A stretch of 64,000 nucleotides of DNA from Tectiglobus sp965215755 (GCA_965215755.1 OZ244119.1:5642001-5706000); one strand, 5' to 3'; positions 18,332 to 27,664 are shown, numbered from the stretch's first letter. Notes: a model not told the origin generated them from the sequence alone. Numbers and translations are program-made.

Positions 18332-19303
18332 TTAAATCCAGCGCAACCAGCGCATCAAGGCAAACTCGCCTACGCCCAGAGTCAGCAAACCAAGCGCTAC
18401 CAGCCAAAATGCATCATGTGTGTTTGCTCCCGGAATACCGCCGACATTGATACCAAGTAATCCTGTGACGAATCCGAGCGGAAGGAACACTGCAGCCGCA
18501 ATCGTAAGCACCAGCATCGTTTGGTTCATGCGCTCGGCGTTTCGGCTGGTCACGGAGTCATGAATGATGATGAGCCGCTCGCGCGATGCCTGGGCATCCT
18601 CGATGAACCGGGTTGCTCGATCCGTGAGTTCATGCAGTCGGCTACGATGGGCGGCACTCGGACGAACAATATCCGAGTCAAAAAAATCTACCAACGCATC
18701 ACGCTGTGCTTTCAGGTAGCGCTGCATCGGAATGGTTTTATGACGGACCGAGATTAAGCGCTCTCGCAGGCTTCGAATGTCACTGGTATCTTGCTCATCT
18801 TCGAGACTGTCTACTTGCAGACCGATGTCCCGGATCAGTTCATCCTGACGCTGGGTTGCCCCACCTGCGATCTCTGTCACGAAATCGAGAGGTGTGACGG
18901 GCCCCTTGCCTCGCAGAAAGCGGGATCGCATTTCGTCGATCGTATCACTCGGCTGGCGGACAACAGTGATGATGCGGTTCTCGTCGATCCAGATACTCAC
19001 AGGCACCAAATCTTCCGCCTGCTCATCTGCCGAGTGCTTGACATCACGCAGTATGAACAGAGCACCTTGCTGATTGCTAGTGAAACGGGGACGTGATTCC
19101 GGCGCCAACATCGCTTCGACTATGTTTGTGCATAGCCCGCTCTGATTCTCGAGCCAATTCCGTGACTTCCGTCCTAGCCGATCAAGATGCAGCCATTGCC
19201 AATGTGTTGCGGATGAAGGCAACGAGATTCCGGGCCAAGAGATTTCATGCGCTTCACCATCGGCTGAAGTATTAAATGCGCTTATAAGGCCGTTGTCGTG
19301 CAT
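18332..19303 (-). CDS. zntB: ZntB-type zinc transporter, CorA family
   Basis: 323 aa from the ATG at 19301-19303, which has GGGGGAGG upstream; the frame stays open beyond this start but has no signal there. It has the CorA layout: a long cytosolic helical domain, then two C-terminal TM helices (TMLVLTIAAAVFLPLGFVTGLLG and AFWLVALGLLTLGVGEFALMRWL) joined by GINVGGIPG. That loop is the form seen in ZntB, where classic CorA has GMNF. ZntB moves Zn2+ across the inner membrane; import and export have both been proposed. It is divergently transcribed from the secretion operon, 154 bases away. Confidence 0.88.
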   Translation of the reverse strand: MHDNGLISAFNTSADGEAHEISWPGISLPSSATHWQWLHLDRLGRKSRNWLENQSGLCTNIVEAMLAPESRPRFTSNQQGALFILRDVKHSADEQAEDLVPVSIWIDENRIITVVRQPSDTIDEMRSRFLRGKGPVTPLDFVTEIAGGATQRQDELIRDIGLQVDSLEDEQDTSDIRSLRERLISVRHKTIPMQRYLKAQRDALVDFFDSDIVRPSAAHRSRLHELTDRATRFIEDAQASRERLIIIHDSVTSRNAERMNQTMLVLTIAAAVFLPLGFVTGLLGINVGGIPGANTHDAFWLVALGLLTLGVGEFALMRWLRWI

Positions 19304-19457
19304 CCGCCTCCCCCACGTACAATACCTATTGCTATGGCACCAATCAGTAAAAAAACCTGAAAGCATTATTATATCTTTCGTACAAATTTTCTTATTTGCT
19401 TATTTCTAATTTAACCAAAAAACGGTCCCTTTAGGCTTATTCTCAAGTGGGGCAATC
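19304..19457. promoter_or_regulatory. AT-rich divergent promoter region (zntB / secretion operon)
   Basis: 154 bases markedly richer in A and T than the surroundings. It must carry the promoters of both zntB and the exporter operon unless the latter is read from elsewhere. TATTATAT near 19370 is a possible -10 for rightward transcription, but no good -35 is seen 17 bases upstream. GAAAG/CTTTC flank that element as a short inverted repeat. Confidence 0.5.
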
Positions 19458-20756
19458 ATGTTAAGAAAAGTATTTCGTGAGCAGGCGATTGAGGCGCAGC
19501 AACAGCTGGACGATCTCCCGCAAGCTATGACTGTCATTGGTAGCTGGGTTCGGCCGACGCTGTTTCTCCTGTTCATTGCACTGTGCGCTGCAACGATCTG
19601 GAGTGCCTTCATCCAGGTTCCCGTAAAGGTCAGGGGGCATGGGGTCCTGGTCGACCGAAGTGGAGAGTTGCTGCAACCTCTTCGCGCGAGATCCGAAGGG
19701 GTGCTCAGCACCCTGCAGGTCGCCATTGGCGATCGCGTTTCAAAGGACCAGCCAATTGGACGAATGAAGCTCTATGAGCGCGAAGCGACGCTTGAGAAAT
19801 CAAAGAAAAGCTTCCGGCTTCTAGAGAAAAAAATCGAACTCAATAAGAAACTAGAGAAGCTAGAAGTTTCGTCTGCAAACGACATTTATAATGAACGCCA
19901 ATCAAGCCTGAACAAGAACATCGACGATTTGCGCAAGCGAATCGACTGGCTGGAAAAACGCCAGCACGATGCCGAAAAACTACTTCGCGATGGAGTCGTT
20001 ACACGCAACCGAGTTCATGGTGAGCAATTCGAACTGGTTGGAGCACGTGAAAAACTCGCCGGGCTGGAGATCGAGTTCAGCGGCATAATGGCGAACAAGA
20101 AACGCTTAAGTGATGGACATCGCCGAAAGCGGTTGCAAATGCAGTCTGAACTGGCCCAGGCACGTGAAGACATCGCAAGTCAGGAGCAACTTATCAAAGA
20201 CCTGACAACGATTGTCAGCCCGATCGAGGGAACGGTCACCGAAGTCATAAGGGATCGCGGCGATTACGTTAAGGCCGGTCAACCAATCATCCGCATCCTT
20301 CACTCGGATGGAAAGATCGCGAAAAACCTGGAGGCATTGGTGTTTGTCCCCATGGGTTCGGGCAAGCGCGTGATGCCAAGCGACTCCGTCTTCATCAAAC
20401 CTGGTTCATTGCCAACCGGCACGCATGACATGCTGCGCGCGAAAGTGATCAGCATCTCGGAAGCGCCTGTCACGGCTGATGCCCTCAAGCACGCATTAGG
20501 GAACGAAGGCCTAGCGCATGTTACTGCTGGTACCGGCGCCCCCTTTGCAGTCCGCGTCAGGCTTGATGTCGATGAGAAAACCAAGTCGGGTTTTGCATGG
20601 ACCTCCGGCAATGGCCCGGCTCTCATGTTGACGCCCGGCACACCGCTCTCAGCTCATGTCGTGATTGAGCATCGCCCGCTACTCGTCCTGGCCCTGCCTG
20701 CACTGAAGCGTCTCTTGGGCGAAAAAACCTCGATATGGACGGCGGACCCCGCATGA
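19458..20756 (+). CDS. HlyD-family membrane-fusion protein, NHLM/NHLP exporter type
   Basis: 432 aa. One N-terminal TM helix lies at about 30-52 (PTLFLLFIALCAATIWSAF). A beta-barrel/lipoyl half follows (RARSEGVLSTLQVAIGDRV), then a long charged coiled coil at about 110-240, the second lipoyl half (IVSPIEGTVTEVIRDRGDYV) and a C-terminal beta domain. Such proteins span the periplasm and couple an inner-membrane ABC exporter to secretion. The order fusion protein, C39-ABC, second ABC is that of NHLM-type bacteriocin export operons, and length and architecture agree. The ATG has a GTGGGG site. The stop codon overlaps the next gene as ATGA. No TolC-like outer-membrane partner is found in the window. 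Confidence 0.85.
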   Translation: MLRKVFREQAIEAQQQLDDLPQAMTVIGSWVRPTLFLLFIALCAATIWSAFIQVPVKVRGHGVLVDRSGELLQPLRARSEGVLSTLQVAIGDRVSKDQPIGRMKLYEREATLEKSKKSFRLLEKKIELNKKLEKLEVSSANDIYNERQSSLNKNIDDLRKRIDWLEKRQHDAEKLLRDGVVTRNRVHGEQFELVGAREKLAGLEIEFSGIMANKKRLSDGHRRKRLQMQSELAQAREDIASQEQLIKDLTTIVSPIEGTVTEVIRDRGDYVKAGQPIIRILHSDGKIAKNLEALVFVPMGSGKRVMPSDSVFIKPGSLPTGTHDMLRAKVISISEAPVTADALKHALGNEGLAHVTAGTGAPFAVRVRLDVDEKTKSGFAWTSGNGPALMLTPGTPLSAHVVIEHRPLLVLALPALKRLLGEKTSIWTADPA

Positions 20757-22939
20757 TTTTTTTCAAAGAGAAGGTTCCGGTCGTCCTTCAGATGGAAGCG
20801 ACCGAGTGTGGCGCGGCTTGCCTTGCCATGGTGCTAAGCGCTCACAAGCGTTGGGTAACACTGGAAGAAGCCCGGGCTGCTTGTGGTACGTCGCGCGACG
20901 GAGTGAATGCTGCGAGCCTGCTGACTGCAGCTCGCGCATACGGGCTGACTGCAAAAGCATTAAAGCGCGAACCCGAGCAATTGCGTGAACTGCCGATGCC
21001 GCAAATTCTACATTGGCGGTTCGAGCATTTTGTTGTCCTCGAAAGCGTGCAAGGCGACCGCTACACGCTGCTCGATCCAACCGTGGGCCGACGTGTTGTA
21101 ACAGGTGAGGAGATGTCTCGCTCCTTTACAGGTCTAACGATCGCGGCACAACCGAACAGCAGTTTTGCGTCAGGCGGAGAACGTCCGTCAGTCATGAAGC
21201 AGTTGATTGATGTGGCGGCCCAATCGCCCGGGGCGATGACTGCGGTTGGCCTTATCAGCCTCATTGGCGTCTTGCCAGGTTTGGCCTTGTCAGGGGCAAT
21301 CGCGGTGTTCGTCGATCATATTGCACAAGGTGGTCAAACTGCTTGGCTACCTTATGTGCTCGCGGCTTTGTTTGCTGTCGCTACAATGACGGCTGGCCTG
21401 TCTTATTTCAGCGAGCGATGCATCGCTGGGCTCAAGGCCAAGGTGGCAACGCTCTCTGCCACGCGCTCATTCTGGCACGCACTTTTCCTGCCGATATCCT
21501 TCTTTGCCCAGCGCAGTTCTGGTGAGCTTACGTCACGATTGAGACTCGGGTCAGAGATTGGCAGCCTCGTAGCAGGCCCGCTAGCCAATATGGTTCCCTC
21601 GATCTTGGTCAGCGCGATTTTTGTTGCGTTCCTGGCCATCTACAATCCGACGCTTGCAGGTGTTGCACTGATTGTCTGCCTCGTCAATTTATCGATCCTG
21701 ACATTCTTGTCTGAACGCGTGGCCAGTCGTAACCGCGAATTGCAACTCGCCGAGGGGCGGGCCAATGGCCTCGCTACATCTGGACTGCACGCACTCGATA
21801 CTTATCGAATGCTCGGCCGGGAACAGATGCTGGTTTCGAAGTGGGCAGTCGCAGAAGATCGTGCACTCAACACCGAGCAGCGGTTGGGACTTGTCAGGTC
21901 TATCGCTCAACTGGGGCCCACTGCTTCGCATCTCATATTGTCTGCAGTTGTTCTTGGCGTTGGGGCATTTCTCGTCATGAATGGTCAAATGACAATTGGG
22001 GGGCTTGTTGCCTCTCAAGTCATTGTCGGCCTGCTCAACCGACCAATTGCGTCATTGGCAGCCAGTCTTTGTCAATTGCAGGAAGGTGCCGGTGCACTGA
22101 TGCGGATCCAAGATCTGCAGTCTCATCCGCTGGATGAAGCGTATGTGATTGCAGAGAAAGATGCACCGCCTCAAGATACTAGCGGCACACTCACGCTCAA
22201 CAGCGTCGCATTTGGCTACGCACCCGGTCAGACAATCGTTTCTGACATTGAACTCAAGATCCAACCTGGCCAAATGATTGCCGTGCTTGGTGCATCAGGC
22301 TCTGGGAAATCAACGCTTGCTCGTCTTGCGGCCGGTCTCCTGTCCCCGACATCAGGGGAAGTTCTTCTCGATGGAAGACGACTACCAGATTGGCCGACTG
22401 AGGAACTTCGGAAACAGCTTGTGTTCGTGACCCAGAATGCAAGTGTCTTTACCGGGAGCGTTGCTGACAATATTCGCATGTGGCAACCGCACATCTCAAC
22501 GAAGGAGGTTGTCGAGGCGACACATGCGGCCGGTCTTGATTCATCTCTTGCGCGCCATCATCACGGCCTCAACACTCAGGTCTCCCACCTTCAAGGCGGC
22601 TTGAGTGGTGGCGAGTTACAACGCATGACTTTGGCCCGGGCGATCGCCCACAAGCCATCCGTCATGGTCCTCGACGAGACCACAAGTGCGTTGGATCCTT
22701 CCACAGAAGCTGAAGTGCTTGAGGGCCTACGCAACACCGGTGCAACAATACTCATTGTCACCCACAAGCCAGGAACGGCGATGCGCTGTGATGAGGCAAT
22801 CTATCTAGAGGCTGGACGCGTTGCTGCCCATGGTCGTCCATCCGACTTGCTGAATCGAATTTCGGATCAGCCGTTGGGCAATCGTTATCCTGCAATGCCT
22901 TCATCTATTGCAACAGAGCCGAGGTTGGCCCAAGCATGA
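20753..22939 (+). CDS. C39-peptidase ABC exporter (NHLM/NHLP type, peptidase/permease/ATPase)
   Basis: 728 aa; the ATG at 20753 overlaps the preceding TGA as ATGA. The N-terminal C39 double-glycine peptidase is complete by motif: Gln13 and Cys19 in QMEATECGAAC, His92 in EHFVVLE and Asp108 in LLDPTVGRR. Six-helix permease follows, including a canonical LPISFFAQRSSGELTSR coupling segment. The ATPase has Walker A GASGSGKST, signature LSGGELQR and Walker B VMVLDETTSALD. It should cut leaders after Gly-Gly and export the cargo through the inner membrane. The three leader-bearing genes at 25.2-29.5 kb are the obvious substrates. The gene's last bases overlap the next gene as ATGA. Confidence 0.92.
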   Translation: MIFFKEKVPVVLQMEATECGAACLAMVLSAHKRWVTLEEARAACGTSRDGVNAASLLTAARAYGLTAKALKREPEQLRELPMPQILHWRFEHFVVLESVQGDRYTLLDPTVGRRVVTGEEMSRSFTGLTIAAQPNSSFASGGERPSVMKQLIDVAAQSPGAMTAVGLISLIGVLPGLALSGAIAVFVDHIAQGGQTAWLPYVLAALFAVATMTAGLSYFSERCIAGLKAKVATLSATRSFWHALFLPISFFAQRSSGELTSRLRLGSEIGSLVAGPLANMVPSILVSAIFVAFLAIYNPTLAGVALIVCLVNLSILTFLSERVASRNRELQLAEGRANGLATSGLHALDTYRMLGREQMLVSKWAVAEDRALNTEQRLGLVRSIAQLGPTASHLILSAVVLGVGAFLVMNGQMTIGGLVASQVIVGLLNRPIASLAASLCQLQEGAGALMRIQDLQSHPLDEAYVIAEKDAPPQDTSGTLTLNSVAFGYAPGQTIVSDIELKIQPGQMIAVLGASGSGKSTLARLAAGLLSPTSGEVLLDGRRLPDWPTEELRKQLVFVTQNASVFTGSVADNIRMWQPHISTKEVVEATHAAGLDSSLARHHHGLNTQVSHLQGGLSGGELQRMTLARAIAHKPSVMVLDETTSALDPSTEAEVLEGLRNTGATILIVTHKPGTAMRCDEAIYLEAGRVAAHGRPSDLLNRISDQPLGNRYPAMPSSIATEPRLAQA

Positions 22940-25173
22940 GCCTGACAGATACACTTTCGGACAGGATTGATCAGTCGCCAATTCGCCAGGCCTTGGAGCG
23001 AACTCGCAGTCTGCTTCAGATCAAGTCAGATACGCTATTCGGTCATGAGCATCCCCTCGTCGGATGTTTAAAGATCACGGCTCGGGAATTCGGCGTGGAG
23101 AAAATCAACGCACACAGCCCACGAGACGGTGAAAGCTTTGAAGCAGCCCTGGCGCGCAGTTGTAAGGCGTCCGGCCTGCTGATGCGGTCGGTGTCATTCA
23201 CCGATGCGGCAACGTTCAATGCGGCGTGTCCTGTGATTGTCATCAGACAAGCAGATCAGCAACCTATCGCTGTCATCCAGAAAGGCCGACAGTGGTTTGC
23301 GATCGACCCTGTCACAGGGAGCGCAACAGCTTTGGCGAAGTGCGCGCAAGACTTCGAACCGGTTGCATATTTAATCAGCCCGGCACTACCGGAAGGAAAG
23401 ATCAAGCCTTCCGAACTCGTCAGATTTGGCCTTTTCAGAGCGCGTTACGATCTGGCTGGTTTTCTGTTGCTTATGACGATGACAGGGATGATCGCTGCAA
23501 TGCTGCCGATCGTCAGTCAGTGGGTTGTCCGGGACATACTTCCCGGCCATGAGACCGTCTTAATGGTCCAGGTTGTGATCTTCCTTTTGCTGTTATTCGG
23601 CGCCAACCTCGTGACTCGCCTTGCCGCTTCGCTTGCGCAACTGCGCATTGACGGCAGAACAGGCTCGATGTTGCGCTTTGCCGCTGCGGACAGATGTGTC
23701 CGTATCTGCACGAAGGCCGAGCACCCGCCGCCGCCACCTGTTGCCGCATTTGCCGCCCGTTCAATGACGACATGGCACCAAGGCATATGGCACTTGCTGC
23801 TGACTTTGGTAGCAAGTTTCCTGATCGCTGCTCCGAGCCTCGTTGTCGTAGCATCGAGTGCGCCGTTGGCAGCCATCTTGATATTCGCCGCTATCAGCGT
23901 CCTACTCGCCCTCGCACTTCTGATTGCAAGGCAGCAGTACAAATCCATGATGAAAGGGCGCGCCGGTCCCATGAGTTGGATGACAGGCGCCTTTGAAACG
24001 TTGAGCGAAATTGAGACAGTCCGTTCATATGCTGCAGAACAGACACTCTTTTCCCGTTGGTCCGACAGTTTCCTTGGTCTGCGAGAAAAGTTCCTTCGTG
24101 GCGACAGAATTGCTTGTGGCCTGCACGCGATCAGCGCTGCTCTTGAAGCTGTTCTGATACTGGTCGCAATAACCGGAATCTTCGTCCTTCATCGCAATAC
24201 TTCGACTGCTGAGACAGTCGCCTTCGTGATGGCCGTCACGACAGTTGCTGGAACAATGACCGCCCTCATCAGCGCCTGCTCTCACGTGAGCATGCTGGCG
24301 CTGCAAAAGCGCCTGATCACTCCGCTTCTCGAAGGTGAGTCGGTGGTCGCTCCTCAAGGTCGCCCAATCACCAACATCAGTGGCGCAGTTCAAGTCAAAG
24401 ACATCTGCTACCGCCATCAAGGAAATGCCCCTCTGGCGCTTGATCACGTGTCGATTGATGCGGCAGCGGGTGAACACATTGGGATTGCTGGTCCGTCAGG
24501 AGCAGGTAAGTCGACGTTGTTGAAAGTCCTTCTCGGATTGGAGACGCCGGAGAGCGGTCAAGTTCTCTACGACCAGAACGATGTATCCGAGCTTGATAAA
24601 TCGGAGCTACGCCGGAAGATCGGCGTGGTTGGTCAGGCGGGAAGACTATTCCCAGGCTCTTTGTTCGACAACATTGCCCTCGGCACACAGATAACGCGCA
24701 CCGAGGCCTGGCAAGCGTTGCATCTGGCCGGACTGGCGGAAGATGTGGCGGCTATGCCTCTCGGTCTTGCAACGCCGATTGGCGACGCCAATCCAACACT
24801 CTCAGGTGGCCAGATACAGCGCGTACTGCTGGCGAGAGCATTCGCCAGCAAGCCCAAACTGATTGTCCTTGATGAAGCCACAAGCGCACTGGATCCCCGC
24901 GCCCAGGATCGCGTGCAATCTGCGCTTGAGCAATCAAAGGCCACCGTCATATCGATTACGCACCGCCTCGAAACACTGCGCAAATGCGATCGCATTTACG
25001 TTATGGAGGGTGGCCGCGTTGTGGAGTGCGGCAACTATCAGTCGTTGCTGGAAGAAGACGGTTTGTTCGCCCGTATGGTCAATGTCGAACAGAATGCCGT
25101 CGCCCCGGTGCGCAATGTCGCCCAGGACGCTCTCAATCGAATTTTGCGCGAGCTCGGTCCCAAGACAACCTGA
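22936..25173 (+). CDS. Second ABC exporter of the NHLM/NHLP type (permease/ATPase, degenerate N-terminal domain)
   Basis: 745 aa, starting at an ATG that overlaps the previous stop codon. Residues 1-150 hold a domain resembling the C39 fold but without the catalytic Cys (PVIVIRQADQQPIAVI, QWFAIDPVTG), as expected for the second ABC protein of this exporter type. The membrane part follows. The ATPase is intact: Walker A GPSGAGKST, signature LSGGQIQR, Walker B LIVLDEATSALD. The segment where the sister protein has LPISFFAQRSSGELTSR is here KAEHPPPPPVAAFAARS, an unusual coupling region. The two ABC proteins probably form a heterodimer. Transcription continues to the first precursor gene after 63 bases. 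Confidence 0.85.
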   Translation: MSLTDTLSDRIDQSPIRQALERTRSLLQIKSDTLFGHEHPLVGCLKITAREFGVEKINAHSPRDGESFEAALARSCKASGLLMRSVSFTDAATFNAACPVIVIRQADQQPIAVIQKGRQWFAIDPVTGSATALAKCAQDFEPVAYLISPALPEGKIKPSELVRFGLFRARYDLAGFLLLMTMTGMIAAMLPIVSQWVVRDILPGHETVLMVQVVIFLLLLFGANLVTRLAASLAQLRIDGRTGSMLRFAAADRCVRICTKAEHPPPPPVAAFAARSMTTWHQGIWHLLLTLVASFLIAAPSLVVVASSAPLAAILIFAAISVLLALALLIARQQYKSMMKGRAGPMSWMTGAFETLSEIETVRSYAAEQTLFSRWSDSFLGLREKFLRGDRIACGLHAISAALEAVLILVAITGIFVLHRNTSTAETVAFVMAVTTVAGTMTALISACSHVSMLALQKRLITPLLEGESVVAPQGRPITNISGAVQVKDICYRHQGNAPLALDHVSIDAAAGEHIGIAGPSGAGKSTLLKVLLGLETPESGQVLYDQNDVSELDKSELRRKIGVVGQAGRLFPGSLFDNIALGTQITRTEAWQALHLAGLAEDVAAMPLGLATPIGDANPTLSGGQIQRVLLARAFASKPKLIVLDEATSALDPRAQDRVQSALEQSKATVISITHRLETLRKCDRIYVMEGGRVVECGNYQSLLEEDGLFARMVNVEQNAVAPVRNVAQDALNRILRELGPKTT

Positions 25174-25236
25174 TCCGATCTCCACGACTTCCGTTTGGCA
25201 ACTCTCGACAACAGTGCAGAAATCTAGATTAACGAT

Positions 25237-25788
25237 ATGAGCAAATTACCCACAGACGGCCTAGACCACGTCGAAGACGATTTCACACCATCAGAACTTG
25301 AGCAGGTCGTCGGCGGTCGCGGCCCGACAACTCAGACACCGGTCCATGCAGAGGCTTTGCTACATGATGGCTTTGATGCCCATGCCACGACAGAGGCCAA
25401 CAATCATCACCACAGCGCTTCCGCAGTCTCATCGCCAGCGCATCATGTTGACCTTCACGGATGGCTGGGCTTAACGGGTCACTCTATCGATGATGCCGTC
25501 GGCCGGCTCGATCATGCATTCGCGGAACTGACAACCAACCAGTCCGCACACGATATTGATTCCCACATCCAGCTTGGTCGCGCAATCTCATCGCATATTT
25601 CAAGTGGCAACCACCCTTACACTTTCGGTGGGATAGATTCCGTCACATTAGCCCATCTTCCACATGCTTCCGGTCAGGCAGTCCACCAGCCACATCTCCC
25701 TGACCATCGCGGTGGCCCAAGCAATGCTCCCCGCGCCACTGCATCAGCCACACCATCACCACGTTCAACACCCGTCCGGCAGTCCTAG
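25237..25788 (+). CDS. Gly-Gly leader secreted precursor 1 (His-rich, 183 aa)
   Basis: 183 aa, no known family. The first 27 residues form a double-glycine leader: Glu13, Asp14, Phe16, Thr17, Glu20, Leu21, Val24 and Val25 before Gly26-Gly27 (ELEQVVGG). Cleavage would leave a 156-residue product. The body is rich in His, Ser, Ala, Thr and Pro, with HHH near residue 58. A possibly helical middle (IDDAVGRLDHAFAELT) precedes a Pro/Ser/Thr-rich end. It lacks the hendecad repeats and HFFHHW tail of the two larger precursors. The adjacent C39 exporter is the likely processing and export partner. Upstream ribosome binding is poor. The function of the product is unknown. Confidence 0.78.
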   Translation: MSKLPTDGLDHVEDDFTPSELEQVVGGRGPTTQTPVHAEALLHDGFDAHATTEANNHHHSASAVSSPAHHVDLHGWLGLTGHSIDDAVGRLDHAFAELTTNQSAHDIDSHIQLGRAISSHISSGNHPYTFGGIDSVTLAHLPHASGQAVHQPHLPDHRGGPSNAPRATASATPSPRSTPVRQS

Positions 25789-25838
25789 AACGGCTCATCT
25801 GACCTCGCGACTGCACATGACAACTGGGACATTGAAAG

Positions 25839-26312
25839 ATGAAACTACCGGCTATTTCGCATCCGATTGTAACGAAGTTTCGAGACTACCTTCGCGGGTT
25901 CGTTGCCCGCTCGGCCAAGACCGCTGGCTGGCCAGATGCTCAAGCGATTGCAATTGCACTCAAGGCAGATGAAGTTGCAACTGCTCAAATCATTGCCGGC
26001 ATACCACCGCATGACGCTTTGGCTTACGCAATTACAACAGCTGATCAGATCGTCACCCTCGACACATTTGAACGATTACTGACGGAATACGATAACGACG
26101 TCGAAGCTGCTTTCGTCGCGATTAGTCGATTTAAGAACCAGACGCCCTCACAATCGAAAACGGCTTCGATACTCACACCGCTCTCGAAGGTCGAATTTGA
26201 GGCTGCGCGCAACGAAGGGCTCTCACCAGCCGCAGCATTGATCTGCGCTCACCGCTCAAGCAAGGCGTTTGCCGGCTTCAAGAAACTATACGGTTTGAGA
26301 GCTGCCGCCTGA
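25839..26312 (+). CDS. Leaderless helical partner protein A (157 aa)
   Basis: 157 aa, predicted soluble and helical, with no leader, signal peptide or TM segment. It is clearly homologous to the gene at 27665. The core AxxxDQIVTLDTFE is shared, as are VxKxRDxxRG near the start and GLSPAAAL near the end. A motif G-[ILV]-x-P-x-x-A-L-x-x-A occurs twice, at about residues 54-64 (GIPPHDALAYA) and 128-138 (GLSPAAALICA), suggesting an internal duplication. It begins 50 bases after precursor 1, while 152 bases separate it from precursor 2, so it probably pairs with precursor 1. Immunity protein, secretion chaperone or regulator are possible roles; none is shown by the sequence. Confidence 0.78.
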   Translation: MKLPAISHPIVTKFRDYLRGFVARSAKTAGWPDAQAIAIALKADEVATAQIIAGIPPHDALAYAITTADQIVTLDTFERLLTEYDNDVEAAFVAISRFKNQTPSQSKTASILTPLSKVEFEAARNEGLSPAAALICAHRSSKAFAGFKKLYGLRAAA

Positions 26313-26464
26313 TCACCTTCCAGCCAACCAGACCGCACGCTTGAGAACAGTAAGATCACCTCCTTGCTCGTCCTCAAAAGCGATCCAGAATTAGCAAGAA
26401 ATTATGCGTTTCGGTTTATTCCTGACGCCGGCATAGCCAAGAGTAGAGTAAAGGGAGTAACGCT
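26313..26464. other. Spacer between partner A and precursor 2
   Basis: 152 bases without a reading frame. It may carry an internal promoter for the precursor 2/partner B pair. The GGGAG ribosome site of the next gene lies at its end. No hairpin was recognised. Confidence 0.35.
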
Positions 26465-27634
26465 ATGGAGAATCCAAATGCTAACGCATTGGACCTCATA
26501 GAGGATGAGCTCACAACGGATGAACTGCGAGACGTGGTCGGCGGTATCCGGGTCAATATGGGCAGTCACGACAATCACGGTGATGTACTTGATGGGTTGT
26601 TCGATGACGATTCATCGGACAATGATTCTGTTGCGCTTGCCCCTGGATTTGACGGCGAGAGCGCAAGCTTTTCCGGATCACTTGGCAGCGAATATGATGG
26701 TATGTCCGGCTCGGCCGGCACCAGCGTCGGTATGAGCAGCCATGTCGGCGGTGGCTCCGTTTCAGGGTCGATCGGCGCGGACGCTAGCGCTGAGGGACAG
26801 ATCACAATCGGCGACGCAGACAATAATTTCTCCGAGTCGGGCTCGGCGAATGTCGGTAGCGGGCTTGCCGGTGAAGCACATGCTACATCGTCATCATTCG
26901 GTGCCGGTGCAGCCGGCGGCGCATCCGCCGAGGCAGATGCCAGCGCCACGGGAACGGAAACTGCACACGGTGTCGGACAGTTTCACGAATCGATCGGCGT
27001 CAGCGCTGAGGCCGGCACAAAAGGCGAGGCAAGCCTCGGCACACATTTCGGCCATGGTAATTATGGCGGCGAAGCTGGCGGGGGAGGCCTCATCGGTACA
27101 GAAGTCACTGCCGGTGGCGGAGCCGGCATTTCCGGTAGTGCTGGGTCGGCATCAGGTCATGGCGCGTTCGAAGGCGGTGAAAGCGTCGAAGGACACTTTC
27201 ATGTAGGTGGCGGTTACAGCGACCACCACGTCGAAGTTGGTGTCAGTTTTGGTGCTGAACTGGGCATCGGCGCGGAATTCGATCTTCATTTGAGTCTCAA
27301 CACAAAGCCTATCGAAAATGCAGCGAACGCCGTTGGCAACTTTGTTGGCCACGAGGTGGCACCTGAGCTAGCCGAGATCGGGCATGACATTGCGCACGTC
27401 GGGCAGGAAACAGCGCATGCTGTGACTGACGCCGCACACGACGTTAGTCATGAAATTCAACATGCCGGAAAGGCCATTGAACATGGTGCCGAGCATGCTG
27501 CGAAAAGTGTCGAACATGGCGCTGAGCACGCTGCCGAACATGTCGGGCACGCGGTCAATCATGAACTCCACAATGTGGGCAAAGCCGCTCACAAAGTGGG
27601 ACATGCCGTGAAGCATTTTTTCCACCATTGGTAA
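26465..27634 (+). CDS. Gly-Gly leader secreted precursor 2 (Gly/Ser-rich, hendecad repeats, 389 aa)
   Basis: 389 aa with a GGGAG site 7 bases before the ATG. The leader ends at Gly26-Gly27 (ELRDVVGG), the same length as in precursors 1 and 3. Residues 28-60 are acidic, with DDDSSDNDS. Residues 60-245 are a low-complexity Gly/Ser/Ala/Glu body with alternating small residues (GSLGSEYDGMSGSAG). Residues 250-283 are a beta-like stretch (HVEVGVSFGAELGIGAEF). Residues 299-389 are His-rich 11-residue repeats ending in AHKVGHAVKHFFHHW. The same domain order is seen in precursor 3. No family is recognised. Export by the C39 exporter is inferred from the leader. Product role (toxin, surface or metal-binding protein) is unknown. 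Confidence 0.82.
   Translation: MENPNANALDLIEDELTTDELRDVVGGIRVNMGSHDNHGDVLDGLFDDDSSDNDSVALAPGFDGESASFSGSLGSEYDGMSGSAGTSVGMSSHVGGGSVSGSIGADASAEGQITIGDADNNFSESGSANVGSGLAGEAHATSSSFGAGAAGGASAEADASATGTETAHGVGQFHESIGVSAEAGTKGEASLGTHFGHGNYGGEAGGGGLIGTEVTAGGGAGISGSAGSASGHGAFEGGESVEGHFHVGGGYSDHHVEVGVSFGAELGIGAEFDLHLSLNTKPIENAANAVGNFVGHEVAPELAEIGHDIAHVGQETAHAVTDAAHDVSHEIQHAGKAIEHGAEHAAKSVEHGAEHAAEHVGHAVNHELHNVGKAAHKVGHAVKHFFHHW
27359..27631 (+). repeat. Hendecad (11-residue) His-rich coding repeats of precursor 2
   Basis: Seven consecutive 11-residue units, then two 7-residue units, without gaps. Examples are TDAAHDVSHEI and EHAAKSVEHGA. Positions 1-2 and 8-9 are often His or acidic, and positions 4, 7 and 11 are often Ala, Val or Ile, which would give an amphipathic helix with a His-rich face. 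Codons vary between units, so the repeat is held at protein level rather than by recent DNA duplication. Confidence 0.75.
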
Positions 27635-27664
27635 CACCAGCACAGAACTTGGAGAACGCACATC

